Shown here: piece by piece, positions 7,509 through 17,607 of the stretch
Position numbering within the stretch: the stretch's first letter is position 1
Layout: every line of letters begins with the position of its first letter
From: an uncultured Bacilli bacterium
GTDB lineage: Bacteria > Bacillota_I > Bacilli_A > RF39 > UBA660
Assembly: GCA_944332205.1 (NCBI GenBank)
Contig: CALVJN010000001.1
Span: forward strand, 1 to 64,000
Direction: 5' to 3'
DNA length: 64,000 nucleotides
The notes under the pieces: generated by a model
Told to the model about the DNA's origin: nothing
The model's input: only the letters and a program-made list of their open reading frames with translations
The model's database searches: none
Program-made: the position numbers and the translations under genes

Positions 7509-9653
7509 CTATTTCCCCTCTATTAAACTCAATGACACTTTTTCTTTTTCGACTGAAATATCAGTAACATAGCAATCAACAATATCTCCAACACTTACTA
7601 CCTCACTTGGATGTTTTATATATTTATTAGTAAGTTTAGAAATATGGGCGAGTCCATCATTATGTAGACCAATATCTATAAATACTCCAAAATCTACTAC
7701 ATTTCTAACTGTACCCTGTAACTTAGTTCCAATTTTTAAATCCTCAATACGTAAAATATCGCCACGTAAAAGTGGTTTAGGCATATTATCTCTTGGATCA
7801 CGGTTTGGTTTTTGTAAATCATTAACTATATCTGTTAATGTATATTTATCTATTTTTAACTTTTCACAATATTCATTTATATTAAAATTACTTAATACTT
7901 CTTTCAATTTATCTGTACCAATATCATTGACAGTTAAATTTAAAGATTGCAATAAACTTTCTGCCTCTTTATAACTTTCCGGATGAATAGAAGTTTTGTC
8001 TAAAGGATTACTTCCATCAAGTATTCTCATAAACCCAATAGATTGTTCATATATTTTTGGGGTAATTCCTTTTATCTTTTTTATCTCTTCTCTAGAACTA
8101 ATCATACCCTTTTTGTTTCGTTCTTCGATAATAGCATCAATAGCTTTTTTATTCATTCCAGATACATAAGATAATAAAGAAGGTGAAGCTGTATTTATAT
8201 TCACACCAACTTGATTTACTGTCTTTGTAACAACAAAGTCTAACGATTCATCTAATTTTTTAGGAGTAACATCATGTTGATACAAACCAACACCAATACT
8301 TTTAGGATCTATCTTTACAAGTTCAGATAAAGCATCTTGTAAACGTCTAGCAATACTTATAGCGCTTCTTTTTTCTACTGTTAAATCCGGAAATTCTTCA
8401 ATTGCTAACTTTGATGCCGAATACACACTAGCACCTGCCTCATTAACAATAATATATTCAACTTTTCTCTTAGCATCTTTTATTGCATCAGCTACAAATT
8501 TTTCTGATTCACGTGATGCAGTACCATTTCCTATGGCAATAATGTCAACATTAAATTTATCAATTAAATCTAATAATATTTTTTTACTTTCTTCTATCTT
8601 GTTATGTGGTTCTGTTGGATAAATAACACTTATATTAAGAGGCTTTCCTGTTTTATCAACTACTGCTAATTTACATCCAGTTCTAAATGCTGGATCGTAA
8701 CCCATAACTATCTTTTCTTTAATAGGTGGAGTTAATAACAAATTTTCTACATTCTTTGCAAAATTGTCAATTGCACTTTCTTCTCCCATATCCTTAAGCA
8801 TAGCTCTAATCTCACGTTCTATGCTAGGCTTAATTAACCTTTTATAACTATCATTTATTGCCTCTTTAACTAAAATACTACAATAATTATCTTTCTTTAT
8901 AATTTTATTATTTAAATAATCTAAGATATCATCTTCATTAATATCGATTGACACATTTAAAACTTCATCGTTTTCTCCTCTATTTATAGCTAAAATACGA
9001 TGTGGTTTAATTCTATTTACTTTTTCTTGATAATCATAATACATTTCATAGATTTTATTTTCATCTTTAGCATTTTTCTTAATTTTAGAAACTATTAATC
9101 CATCACGATAAGTTCTTCTTCTTATTTCTTTTCGATACTCAGCGTTATCACTAATTACTTCTGCAATTATATATTTTGCACCAGTTATTGCATCTGTTAC
9201 ACTAGTAACTTTATCATTCAAATACTTTTTAGCCTCATTTTCTATATCAATATCACTAAATGAAAAAATAATTTTACTAAGTGGTTCCAATCCATTGGCT
9301 ATAGCTTCTGTAGCTTTTGTCTTCTTTTTTTCTTTATATGGTCTATATAAATCTTCAACATCTATTAACTTACTACAAGACATAATAGAATTTTTTAAAT
9401 CATCAGTAAGTAACCCTTTTTCATCTATAAGTCTTATAACATCTTCTTTTCTTTTTAAAAGATTAACTTGATAAACATATACATCATTTATACTTCTAAT
9501 AACTTCTTCATTTAAAGCTCCTGTTACTTCTTTTCTATATCTAGCAATAAAAGGAATGGTATTTCCTTCTTGTAAAAGCTTAAGAACACTTTCAACTTGC
9601 TTTGTCTTTATATTTAAATCTTTACTTATTTGTTCGATAATTAATTCATTCAT
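7509..9653 (-). CDS. tex: Tex-family S1 RNA-binding transcription accessory protein
   Basis: About 714 residues, the normal Tex length. The domain order is the Tex N-terminal helical region (1-190), a YqgF/RNase H-like domain (about 320-450, with GYDPAFRTGCKLAVVD), a helix-hairpin-helix region with VNINTASPSLLSYVSG near 485, and a C-terminal S1 domain (about 640-710, GTVRNVVDFGVFIDIG). Tex proteins bind nucleic acid and affect transcription or ribosome-associated RNA handling. I place the start at ATG 9653, where GGAGG at 9659-9663 is correctly spaced. An upstream in-frame ATG at 9680 lacks a site. The small membrane protein follows in the same operon. Confidence 0.95.
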   Translation of the reverse strand: MNELIIEQISKDLNIKTKQVESVLKLLQEGNTIPFIARYRKEVTGALNEEVIRSINDVYVYQVNLLKRKEDVIRLIDEKGLLTDDLKNSIMSCSKLIDVEDLYRPYKEKKKTKATEAIANGLEPLSKIIFSFSDIDIENEAKKYLNDKVTSVTDAITGAKYIIAEVISDNAEYRKEIRRRTYRDGLIVSKIKKNAKDENKIYEMYYDYQEKVNRIKPHRILAINRGENDEVLNVSIDINEDDILDYLNNKIIKKDNYCSILVKEAINDSYKRLIKPSIEREIRAMLKDMGEESAIDNFAKNVENLLLTPPIKEKIVMGYDPAFRTGCKLAVVDKTGKPLNISVIYPTEPHNKIEESKKILLDLIDKFNVDIIAIGNGTASRESEKFVADAIKDAKRKVEYIIVNEAGASVYSASKLAIEEFPDLTVEKRSAISIARRLQDALSELVKIDPKSIGVGLYQHDVTPKKLDESLDFVVTKTVNQVGVNINTASPSLLSYVSGMNKKAIDAIIEERNKKGMISSREEIKKIKGITPKIYEQSIGFMRILDGSNPLDKTSIHPESYKEAESLLQSLNLTVNDIGTDKLKEVLSNFNINEYCEKLKIDKYTLTDIVNDLQKPNRDPRDNMPKPLLRGDILRIEDLKIGTKLQGTVRNVVDFGVFIDIGLHNDGLAHISKLTNKYIKHPSEVVSVGDIVDCYVTDISVEKEKVSLSLIEGK

Positions 9654-9705
9654 ATAATCCTCCATATTTAATTTTATCACAATAAAAAAAGGATGTTAAT
9701 AATTA

Positions 9706-10593
9706 TTAATATCCTAATCTAAGAATTTCACATTCAACATTATAAGCAACACCAAATTTATTAGCATTTTCATCTGAAGCAAACAATAAATCAAAAATTG
9801 CTCTTTTATTTTTACCAATTGCTCCTCCTCTATCTAATACAATTGCATAAACATCTTCACCAAAATAATTTAAATTCTTAATTCTAACAATAGTACCAAA
9901 TGGGTATGAGGAATCACCTGCTACTATTCTAACCATTCCATATTCACTATCATATTGATAGATATCACCATTACCAACATACTTTCCAGATGCTGTATAA
10001 CCTTGACACCCATCACTACAAAATGGTGTGAAAGCAGTTATCGTTCCTGTTATAATCTCTAATATTACAGCATTTTCATTTGGTGTTGATACAACTTTCA
10101 TCGCATCAATTTCTTTCATTTTATTATAATATGATAAGAGTTCTAATCTTTCTTTTTCTTCTTTAATAAGACTTTGTATAACACTAACTCTTTCTAATAA
10201 ACTTTCTTTAACATCCAAATATTCAATAGAATTTATTTTCTCTATAATACTATTTAACTCTTCTTCACTTAAATTATTTTCAATAGTATCTAACAGTAAA
10301 TTGAATTCTTTTTGTATTGCCTCTTTAGCAATGTTCAACTCTAACTCGCTAATAACTATAGATAATTCTTCTTTAATTTCAATTGTATTTAAATTATCAA
10401 TCGATTCCTTTGCTTCTTTAATATCATCTTGACTTTTAGTATTATTAGCTTCACTTACCTTTTTTCTAGCAAGTTCAATTCTTTTATTTTCTTGAGCCTT
10501 ATAATTATACTCTTTAACTATATAAACAGTTATACCAGTTATTATTAATAAAAATCCTAATAATAAACATAATATAATATTTTTCTTTTTCAT
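9706..10593 (-). CDS. Membrane-anchored 3D-domain protein (wall remodelling)
   Basis: 295 residues. An N-terminal membrane segment (about 8-28) is followed by a long charged helical/coiled-coil linker (35-165), then a C-terminal 3D domain (about 185-295). That domain has ITAFTPFCSDGCQGYTASG, IVLDRGGAIG and AIFDLL, the three conserved aspartate positions of the double-psi beta-barrel seen in YabE/YocH/MltA-like muralytic or resuscitation factors. It likely acts on peptidoglycan outside the membrane. I prefer ATG 10593 with AGGAG 5 nt upstream, because the in-frame GTG six bases earlier overlaps that ribosome site. Confidence 0.88.
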   Translation of the reverse strand: MKKKNIILCLLLGFLLIITGITVYIVKEYNYKAQENKRIELARKKVSEANNTKSQDDIKEAKESIDNLNTIEIKEELSIVISELELNIAKEAIQKEFNLLLDTIENNLSEEELNSIIEKINSIEYLDVKESLLERVSVIQSLIKEEKERLELLSYYNKMKEIDAMKVVSTPNENAVILEIITGTITAFTPFCSDGCQGYTASGKYVGNGDIYQYDSEYGMVRIVAGDSSYPFGTIVRIKNLNYFGEDVYAIVLDRGGAIGKNKRAIFDLLFASDENANKFGVAYNVECEILRLGY

Positions 10594-10677
10594 AAACACT
10601 CCTTTTGGTGAATAGCTTATATTTTAACATAAATGTTTATTATTTGCAAAAGTAATTTTTACCAAAATAAAAACTAA

Positions 10678-11319
10678 CTATTTTTTACAAGTTAATTTTA
10701 ACAAATTATAAATATTCAAATGCTTATCAGTAATATTATTTAAACTATTTAGAAGTTCTTTATAAATGTACTCAATATCATCTTCTTTCCTATCAAAATA
10801 TTCAATATATAAATATTTAAGCTTTTCAAAATAATTGTTTTTATATAACTCATTAATTTCTTTTAATAAGAAATCTCTTGTATATTCTTCTTTTCTTGTT
10901 ATGAATTCAACATTTTTTACTCTTCCAAATTTTTTATAATTAAAATCTAAAGTCGTTAATTTTTCAGCTATAAAACAAGCCTCCTCCTCTTCTTCTAATA
11001 ATAAACAACTTTTAAATTCAACAATTCCTTTTTCATTTATGCAAATTCCAATTGCTTTATTTCCATCAGAAAAAATAGTTAAATACTTATATTTTCTTTT
11101 ACTTTGTTTGTATATCACTGCAGTATTTTCTATTTTTTTTAAAAAATCATCGTCAACTTTTATTTTATAATTATATATATCTGATAATGTAGATTTATTG
11201 ACTTTAAAAACAGATATTTTTTTTATATTTAAAATTACATCATTATAGTCCCACTCAAAAAAATCATAAATTCTTTTTGAATCCGTAAAATTTAATAAAA
11301 TATCATACATGTATGTCAT
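10678..11319 (-). CDS. DUF3603-like cytoplasmic protein
   Basis: 213 residues from ATG 11319, chosen because GGAG is about 8 nt upstream. No membrane segment. The N-terminus (MTYMYDILLNF, then YDFFEWDYND) and the following DFLKKI pattern resemble DUF3603, a Bacillota family of unknown function. An acidic stretch LLLEEEEEA lies near residue 120. It overlaps the upstream small membrane gene by 17 nt, so the two are translationally linked. No catalytic motif is visible. Confidence 0.6.
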   Translation of the reverse strand: MTYMYDILLNFTDSKRIYDFFEWDYNDVILNIKKISVFKVNKSTLSDIYNYKIKVDDDFLKKIENTAVIYKQSKRKYKYLTIFSDGNKAIGICINEKGIVEFKSCLLLEEEEEACFIAEKLTTLDFNYKKFGRVKNVEFITRKEEYTRDFLLKEINELYKNNYFEKLKYLYIEYFDRKEDDIEYIYKELLNSLNNITDKHLNIYNLLKLTCKK

Positions 11320-11524
11320 TTTCTTTTCTCCTTTTAATAACAATTGATAATAAAAGTAATATATACCCTACAAAAAAAATTATACATTCCAATTTTGTAA
11401 ATATATAAATTAAATAATCAATAAAACTATAACCAATTACTAAAAGATTTAAATACATAATTATATAAGATAGACCCATACTAGACATAATTAATCCTAA
11501 TATAAATAATATTATTCTATTCAT
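11303..11524 (-). CDS. Small two-TM membrane protein
   Basis: 73 residues, nearly all hydrophobic, with two TM helices (about 3-30 and 42-63) and a basic C-terminus RRKENDIHV. The end overlaps the DUF3603-like gene by 17 nt. AGGTG lies upstream of the ATG. No family recognised; perhaps a membrane partner for its neighbour. Confidence 0.6.
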   Translation of the reverse strand: MNRIILFILGLIMSSMGLSYIIMYLNLLVIGYSFIDYLIYIFTKLECIIFFVGYILLLLSIVIKRRKENDIHV

Positions 11525-11590
11525 ATATGCACCTATATTTAAATTTTATTTTACTACAATAATATTATGTTTTATTTTAATAAATATATA

Positions 11591-11620
11591 CAAAAAAGAA
11601 TTACTATAAAAAGTAATTCT
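11591..11620 (-). terminator. Terminator of the 11.6-17.5 kb surface operon
   Basis: Stem AGAATTACT (11612-11620) with AGTAATTCT (11597-11605) read on the minus strand, followed by six T. The first arm overlaps the TAG stop of the last gene. Confidence 0.8.
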
Positions 11621-12113
11621 AATATTCATCTGGAGTCCTATTTTCTAAAATTCCAGTTAAAACATTAACAATATCTTCACCACTATCATATTCAACATTA
11701 AACATCGACAAGAAGGAAAATTCTTCTGTTGCTACTAATGTAACTGTAACTTTTGGTGGACATTCATCTATATCATTTATTATTATTTTATATTTTCTAT
11801 TCAACTGAGCACTTGACGCAAATCTTCTCACAAAACTCTCTACAAATTTTTCTTTAATTATTCTTATCGTTCCAGGTATTCCTTCCATACAATGCATACT
11901 CTCCGGATCATTTTCTTCTGTTACTCCATCCCAGCCAATTCCATCTCTATATGCTTTTAAATCTACTGCATCTATCATTGCTGCTTCAGTAATCTCTTTT
12001 AATAAATAATAGTTCTGCTCATTACTCATTATTACATTTCCAAATATATTTATAAGTACTATTCCTAATATTCCCATTACCATAAAGAAATACATCCACA
12101 TTGAACTATTCAT
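11619..12113 (-). CDS. TadE-like single-pass pseudopilin candidate
   Basis: 164 residues. The N-terminal hydrophobic helix (about 5-28) continues into an amphipathic helix, then a beta-rich C-terminal domain with VTVTLVATEEFSF. This architecture is like TadE/TadF minor pilins of Tad systems (and DUF5411-type proteins), and like the gene at 41462 in the Tad locus. Sequence identity to TadE is too low to be certain. It is the last gene of an operon encoding Cys-rich secreted proteins, which suggests it helps assemble or display them. The strong terminator begins at its stop codon. Confidence 0.55.
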   Translation of the reverse strand: MNSSMWMYFFMVMGILGIVLINIFGNVIMSNEQNYYLLKEITEAAMIDAVDLKAYRDGIGWDGVTEENDPESMHCMEGIPGTIRIIKEKFVESFVRRFASSAQLNRKYKIIINDIDECPPKVTVTLVATEEFSFLSMFNVEYDSGEDIVNVLTGILENRTPDEY

Positions 12114-12126
12114 TCATTTTCACCTT

Positions 12127-15100
12127 CTATCTTACCTGCTCGCCATCTATAACTGTAAAACTTGATCTAAACGTTTCGTTTATAAATTTACTATAATATC
12201 TTTTAGTAGTATCAACACCTTCCATATATACATAATCTAAATATGCATCATTTCCAGCACTCGCATTATTATAACTTTCAGTATCTTGTCTTATTTGTTT
12301 TATAACAGATGGAGTAAGTTCTATTACATATTCTTGTTTTTGATTTTTGTTGACTCCAGTCACACTTGAAGTATCTTTATCATCTTGTTTTATGTATTCT
12401 GTTTTCCCTACCCAATTAGATGGTATTATTCTCTCTCCTGTTGGATAATTAAATCCTAAAGTATTACTATCGCTTGAATATGGGAATGGATTATAATTAT
12501 TTACTGTTCTATATAAATAATCATTTGAACATTCTGGACAATAATAACAATAATTAACACAACTTGATGCACTATTGAATCCCCATTCAACATAATTGTT
12601 TGTACAAGTATCTGTAACTTCCGCTATATCTCTATTATTCTCAGCACACATTCTTGCTTTTGAACACTGATTTATGCATTCATCTACATTATCATAATTA
12701 TTTATATCACTATCCCAATACTTTACACAATAATTTTTTACTTCGCCAGTATCAGCAGGATTTATACTTTCACTACAATTTGGTAATTCTGGTACATCAC
12801 TCCAACAAACATTATAGCATTTTTCCCCTGTTGTTACCATTGTTCCTTCTACTTTTCCATATACAATAGTATCATCGTATATTATATTGCCTTTTCCATC
12901 ATCACTATTTCCTACTTCTTTATTCAATCTTACTAAATATCTATTATCTCCTATTGTTGGTAATACCACTACGAAATTCATATTTGTCGACAATGCTGTC
13001 AAATATTGTTTAGGTTGTTGCTTTCCCGTAGACTTTATTTCATATAATAATCTATCATTATTATCTCTAGTTACACTACATGAAACACCGCAGCTATCAC
13101 TAGGATCTATTATATATATCTTCTTTTTGCATATTGCACTTTGACCTTTTTTAGATTCTACTATACCAGTTATATATATTTCTTCTACGCCATTTTTTTG
13201 ATCTGATATATTTATTTCAATTTCTTTATTCCCATTTGCAATTGCTGTGGTTCCTGTAGTTAACCCTATATTTTCTATTTCATCTTCTACTCCCAACTTT
13301 TCATTCGCTTTTAGTGTTGCTGTAACTCCACCTTTTACATATATATCATTTCCATGCATTTCTGTTCCTTCTTCACTTGTTATAATTATTGTACATCCCA
13401 ATGCTGTATCATCAATTTTATATTCACAACTTTCGCCATCTTCATAATATATACTTTCATCTTTTACTTCTCGACCTATACTTACATCTGTCATTACAGC
13501 ATGTCCTAATCCTTGATTCTTTATATTATCATTAAAATCTTTATTTCTTGTAGCGTTTAAATCTGTATAATATACATTTCTTCCAATTACATCTTCACCA
13601 TTACTTACATAGCATACACCATTATCTGGAGTTTTGTATACTGTTGCTTTTCCATCATTTGATACACAATATTTATCGAACATATAATATACTTCTTTTT
13701 TACTTACTTGTACATATCTGTTTATTGGCATATATTGTATATTCATATTATATATTTGTGTTATACTTTCTTTTCCAACTATAGTTGCATTGACACTATC
13801 ATCCTCACTATTTTCTATTAACTTATATTCTTCAGATATTTTTACAACATTATTTACTATCTCTCTTACTCTTGATAGAACAGTCACTTTATTTTTATCA
13901 TATTCATAAATTGACCATTCAACTTCTCCATCATTTTGAGCTAAAAAATCTGCATCATAATATGGGCTTTTAGTTCTATCATAACTATCATTTAATGCAT
14001 TATTGTAAATATCATAAATATATAATAATCTTTTTCTTCTATCAGGATCTTTAGATGATATTGTTGCATAATCAAATTTCCATTGTTCTAGATTAAAATA
14101 AACTGTACACTCTTTTTCACCATCCAACTTAGCATAATAGTCAATTCCTTCTCCGGCCACTAACTTTTTATTTGTTAAATCAGCAAAACCAAAACCACTT
14201 GTCTCTTTACATGCAACATTTATATATGTTCTGTGATCAAATATTGTATCATTTGTATCATCACCATCAAAGTCAGTTATTTGATCTCCAACACAAGTAG
14301 TTATTATTGCATTTGTTTTATACAAATCATCACCAGTTAAATTATCTATACTACATTGAGAAGTAGTCTTTACAATAACATTTGCTTTTTCTATTCCATT
14401 ATAAGGACTTGAATTACTGCAGCTATTTATTGACTCTCTATCTAATCCATTACTACTTCCATCTGTTGGAGATTTTCCATATGTATATCCACAGCTTATT
14501 ATACAACCTTTTTTTCTTAATCGAGCATTTCCTTTTAAATTAAAATCAACTTCTGCATCACAATAATTCTCTGCACATTTCAAATACTCGTCTGAAGATT
14601 TGTTACTTATGTAACTCTCACATGTATTTTTACATGAAATTAAATCTTGTAAATAATAATGTTTTATTCCTAACTCTTTTCTTCCAGTTACACCATTTGA
14701 ACAACTACCATTTAACAAATAATAATTGTTTGAAGTCGTTCCTACTAGTGCCTTATCCAAACTTGGTCCAATATAATATTGATATATTATATTTCCATTT
14801 GCATCTTTCTTACATGTTACATTATCATTTTCTAGTTCACAATGTTTATTATCAGTGTTATCACAATAGTCTACTGCTCTTTTTAAATGAATTTCACTTG
14901 TTCCTAAACTTCTTGATGTTTGTATATGAGAGTATCCCTCAGCATATCTTCCATATATTTCATAAATATTTTTTATTCCATTATAACGAGGATCCAAATT
15001 GTAAATATTACCAGAATAGCATGTTTGACAAGTCCTTTTCGTTGAACACTGCTGACATTCGCCATTATTCCATTCATATTTTGATCCTAAAGCAAGACAA

Positions 15101-16107
15101 CTTGCTTTATCTTCTGCCATGACAGTACTACATATTTTTTTATTTCTACAATTGCATTCGTATGCCCCACATTTTTCTCCAGTTGCATACCATACTTTGT
15201 TAAATTCACTATTACTACCACTAGTTCCCCAAGTCGTTTCCTCTTGTTTTATATATGTAATGGTCGTTAATGGGAATGTTTTACCTAATCGAGCTATATC
15301 ATCTAATACTCTTTGTACAGGCTCTATTGATATATAGTATTTATCAATTTCACTATAGTCTATATCTATTCCAAAATATTGTTTTACTGCTTGTATGTCC
15401 TTAAAATACTTATTTTTTATTATGTTATCCAAATAACCTGCAACAACATTGCTCTCTGTTAAATTACTATCAGAATATGTTTTGTAATAATCTCCTAAAT
15501 TTGTTATATCACTTGCTTTGTATGTTACTATTCTATATTGTGTTGAATAACGAATTATATATTTTTGATAACCAGTTCTTCCCGAATCACGTGGGTCTGA
15601 ACTTTTTGTGACGCAAACACTTTTAGCAGTATTGCATTTATCTTCAAGTGCACAAACTAAATCCGAATGATCATAACTATAAAAATATTGATTATGTACT
15701 ATAAACTCATTACCAAATTCATCCTCAACTACTCGATTAGAACCAGAATTATTTGGATTACCAAATAAATTATCTATAAATATTCCATCAACAGAAGTTC
15801 CTGTGTTTGTATCAGCCCATGTCGAATCAGCATCTCTATCAATAATTTGACTCATTCCCCAATTTTTGCTCATTAACGCACTATAACTTGTTGGATATTC
15901 TACATCTTTATGAATAGTTATATCGCCAAATAAATCTGGATGATATATTAATATTGGCTTTCCAACTTGTTGAGGTGATCCTGTACCAGAATATTTCCAT
16001 ATTGTTACTTGATATCCATATGCCATCATTGGATCCCCTGCAGAATAAGAAAAAAATGGTAATATAAAAGTAAACAACATCATTATAAATATAATTTTTT
16101 TTCGCAT
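12127..16107 (-). CDS. Giant Cys-rich secreted surface protein
   Basis: About 1,326 residues from ATG 16107, with AGAGGTGA about 8 nt upstream. An in-frame GTG four codons earlier sits inside that site. A clear signal peptide (basic start, hydrophobic core to about residue 23, then SYSAG) is followed by a long extracellular part with dozens of cysteines, many spaced CxxC or CxxxC (for example CGAYECNC, CSTKRTCQTC, YYCPECS), suggesting disulfide-rich modules. A more regular beta-rich, Ig-like region lies around 930-1080. No C-terminal TM, LPxTG or other obvious anchor is visible, so it may be held by partners. Upstream neighbours are two paralogous anchored proteins and the downstream neighbour is TadE-like. 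Probably an adhesin or appendage subunit; function not established. Confidence 0.72.
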   Translation of the reverse strand: MRKKIIFIMMLFTFILPFFSYSAGDPMMAYGYQVTIWKYSGTGSPQQVGKPILIYHPDLFGDITIHKDVEYPTSYSALMSKNWGMSQIIDRDADSTWADTNTGTSVDGIFIDNLFGNPNNSGSNRVVEDEFGNEFIVHNQYFYSYDHSDLVCALEDKCNTAKSVCVTKSSDPRDSGRTGYQKYIIRYSTQYRIVTYKASDITNLGDYYKTYSDSNLTESNVVAGYLDNIIKNKYFKDIQAVKQYFGIDIDYSEIDKYYISIEPVQRVLDDIARLGKTFPLTTITYIKQEETTWGTSGSNSEFNKVWYATGEKCGAYECNCRNKKICSTVMAEDKASCLALGSKYEWNNGECQQCSTKRTCQTCYSGNIYNLDPRYNGIKNIYEIYGRYAEGYSHIQTSRSLGTSEIHLKRAVDYCDNTDNKHCELENDNVTCKKDANGNIIYQYYIGPSLDKALVGTTSNNYYLLNGSCSNGVTGRKELGIKHYYLQDLISCKNTCESYISNKSSDEYLKCAENYCDAEVDFNLKGNARLRKKGCIISCGYTYGKSPTDGSSNGLDRESINSCSNSSPYNGIEKANVIVKTTSQCSIDNLTGDDLYKTNAIITTCVGDQITDFDGDDTNDTIFDHRTYINVACKETSGFGFADLTNKKLVAGEGIDYYAKLDGEKECTVYFNLEQWKFDYATISSKDPDRRKRLLYIYDIYNNALNDSYDRTKSPYYDADFLAQNDGEVEWSIYEYDKNKVTVLSRVREIVNNVVKISEEYKLIENSEDDSVNATIVGKESITQIYNMNIQYMPINRYVQVSKKEVYYMFDKYCVSNDGKATVYKTPDNGVCYVSNGEDVIGRNVYYTDLNATRNKDFNDNIKNQGLGHAVMTDVSIGREVKDESIYYEDGESCEYKIDDTALGCTIIITSEEGTEMHGNDIYVKGGVTATLKANEKLGVEDEIENIGLTTGTTAIANGNKEIEINISDQKNGVEEIYITGIVESKKGQSAICKKKIYIIDPSDSCGVSCSVTRDNNDRLLYEIKSTGKQQPKQYLTALSTNMNFVVVLPTIGDNRYLVRLNKEVGNSDDGKGNIIYDDTIVYGKVEGTMVTTGEKCYNVCWSDVPELPNCSESINPADTGEVKNYCVKYWDSDINNYDNVDECINQCSKARMCAENNRDIAEVTDTCTNNYVEWGFNSASSCVNYCYYCPECSNDYLYRTVNNYNPFPYSSDSNTLGFNYPTGERIIPSNWVGKTEYIKQDDKDTSSVTGVNKNQKQEYVIELTPSVIKQIRQDTESYNNASAGNDAYLDYVYMEGVDTTKRYYSKFINETFRSSFTVIDGEQVR

Positions 16108-16126
16108 TATTTCTATCACCTCTTAA

Positions 16127-16819
16127 CTATATATCTAAATTAATTTTTATCTTTTTCTTCTCTTTGATTATTTTAACAACTACTAAAACTATTATCAATA
16201 ATATTACTATTATAGTTATTGGTAATGTAATTTTAATGTTATCAACATAAAATTCTAATATTTTTTGAAAAATATCTTTATCATCAACATCTGGTTTAGG
16301 TTTTTCAGGCTCTATTAAACTATTCTTATAAATCTCTAATTGTTCTAAGAAATAATCTTTATCTTTTATTTCACCAGAATACCACTTATTACATAGTGGA
16401 AATTCCTCATATTCGATACATTCTTCTAATTCATTATATTTATTATATTTTGGTAATGTTAATTCTTTTGTATATATATATTCTTCTACGCAAGGATTAT
16501 CATAACCACCATAAAACTTAAATTCATAAGTATTACCGCCTTCCAGAACTGTATTTATTATAAATTGGCTACCATCATCGTTAGCTTCATAAACAGAATC
16601 ACCAAATTTTAATAAAACATCTTTATTCATATTTGCTACTGTTACTTCAAAATAATGATTATGTTCCGCATCAAATTTTAATTCCCATGTTAGTTCTACT
16701 TTATAAGCCTCTCTTTTTAATTCATTATATTTAGTAGCTGTACAAATATTTGCGGCATCAACGTTAATAATAAAAATCAAAGGTAAACATAACAAAACAA
16801 GTATTAACCATTTTTTCAC
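16127..16819 (-). CDS. Anchored surface protein, paralogue B
   Basis: 230 residues with a GTG start (GGGTGAT just upstream). A signal peptide ends near VDAANICT, followed by an extracellular domain of about 170 residues and a C-terminal TM (about 197-218) with a lysine-rich tail. It is clearly paralogous to the next gene upstream. Shared blocks are ANICT, KYNELK, LEGGNTY(E/Q)FKFYGGYD, PCVEEY(I/V)YTK and KWYSGEIKD. The four or five conserved cysteines probably form disulfides. It shares the operon with the giant Cys-rich protein 8 nt downstream, so a role as its membrane anchor or folding partner is possible. Family unknown. Confidence 0.7.
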   Translation of the reverse strand: MKKWLILVLLCLPLIFIINVDAANICTATKYNELKREAYKVELTWELKFDAEHNHYFEVTVANMNKDVLLKFGDSVYEANDDGSQFIINTVLEGGNTYEFKFYGGYDNPCVEEYIYTKELTLPKYNKYNELEECIEYEEFPLCNKWYSGEIKDKDYFLEQLEIYKNSLIEPEKPKPDVDDKDIFQKILEFYVDNIKITLPITIIVILLIIVLVVVKIIKEKKKIKINLDI

Positions 16820-16823
16820 AATA

Positions 16824-17447
16824 TCACCCTTTTTTCTTTTTCTTATAAAATAATAAAAATGAAATGATAAATATAATAATTATTATCAAACCAAAAACAT
16901 AATATAAATTATTGTTTTCTTTTTCTATTACAATTTCACCACTTGCAAGTTTTTTCTTATATTCTTCTAATCTATTATAAAAATCTTCAGTATCTTTAAT
17001 TTCCCCAGAATACCATTTATCACATAAATCCCACTCAGAATATTCTGAACAAACTTCTAATTCGCTATATTTATTGTATTTAGGAACTGTTAAATTTTTA
17101 GTATAAACATATTCCTCTACACACGGATGATCATATCCCCCATAAAATTTAAACTGATAGGTATTACCACCTTCCAAAGGAGTTAGTACATCAATACTAC
17201 CATTTTTAGGTTCATAATAAATACCATCAAAAAAAAGCATTAAATTTTCATCTACATTATTAGCATTAATTTGGAAATAAAAATTATCATCGTTATCATA
17301 TTCTAAAGTCCAATTCATTTCTATTTTTACTGCCTTTTCTTTTAAATCATTATATTTTTCTTTAGTACATATATTAGCAGCAAAAACAGAATCAATACCA
17401 CAAACAAATAATAATATAAATATAAATAAAATATATTTTTTTTTCAT
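16824..17447 (-). CDS. Anchored surface protein, paralogue A
   Basis: About 207 residues from ATG 17447 (GGGTGAT upstream). It has a signal peptide, an extracellular domain and a C-terminal TM (about 186-204) ending in lysines. The extracellular domain matches the downstream gene block for block, so this is a tandem duplication retained in one operon with a 4-nt gap. No catalytic motif; the alternating strands suggest an Ig-like fold. It is the first gene of the four-gene surface operon. Confidence 0.7.
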   Translation of the reverse strand: MKKKYILFIFILLFVCGIDSVFAANICTKEKYNDLKEKAVKIEMNWTLEYDNDDNFYFQINANNVDENLMLFFDGIYYEPKNGSIDVLTPLEGGNTYQFKFYGGYDHPCVEEYVYTKNLTVPKYNKYSELEVCSEYSEWDLCDKWYSGEIKDTEDFYNRLEEYKKKLASGEIVIEKENNNLYYVFGLIIIIIFIISFLLFYKKKKKG

Positions 17448-17543
17448 ACTATCACCCAACTTTAATACAACTATTAATTTTTAAATATCTGCAACACTTT
17501 ATCATAACTAATATACACTAAAATTATACTATAAATATAATAA

Positions 17544-17566
17544 ATTTCAAATCTTTTATTTGAAAT
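17544..17566. promoter_or_regulatory. Inverted repeat in a divergent promoter region
   Basis: A perfect 9-bp palindrome, ATTTCAAAT (17544-17552) and ATTTGAAAT (17558-17566), lies between the divergent surface operon and the thioredoxin-like lipoprotein. TTGAAA within the right arm, 17 nt from TATTCT (17583-17588), could be a plus-strand promoter. That would leave almost no leader. A repressor site is possible but unproven in such AT-rich DNA. Confidence 0.3.
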
Positions 17567-17607
17567 ATTAAATATTTTATGTTATTCTTCCAATAGAGGT
17601 GCGTTTT

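Noticed and set aside
12654-15337. Several plus-strand open frames opposite the giant Cys-rich gene
   Set aside because: They are His/Tyr/Leu-rich shadows of the repetitive minus-strand gene and have no ribosome sites.
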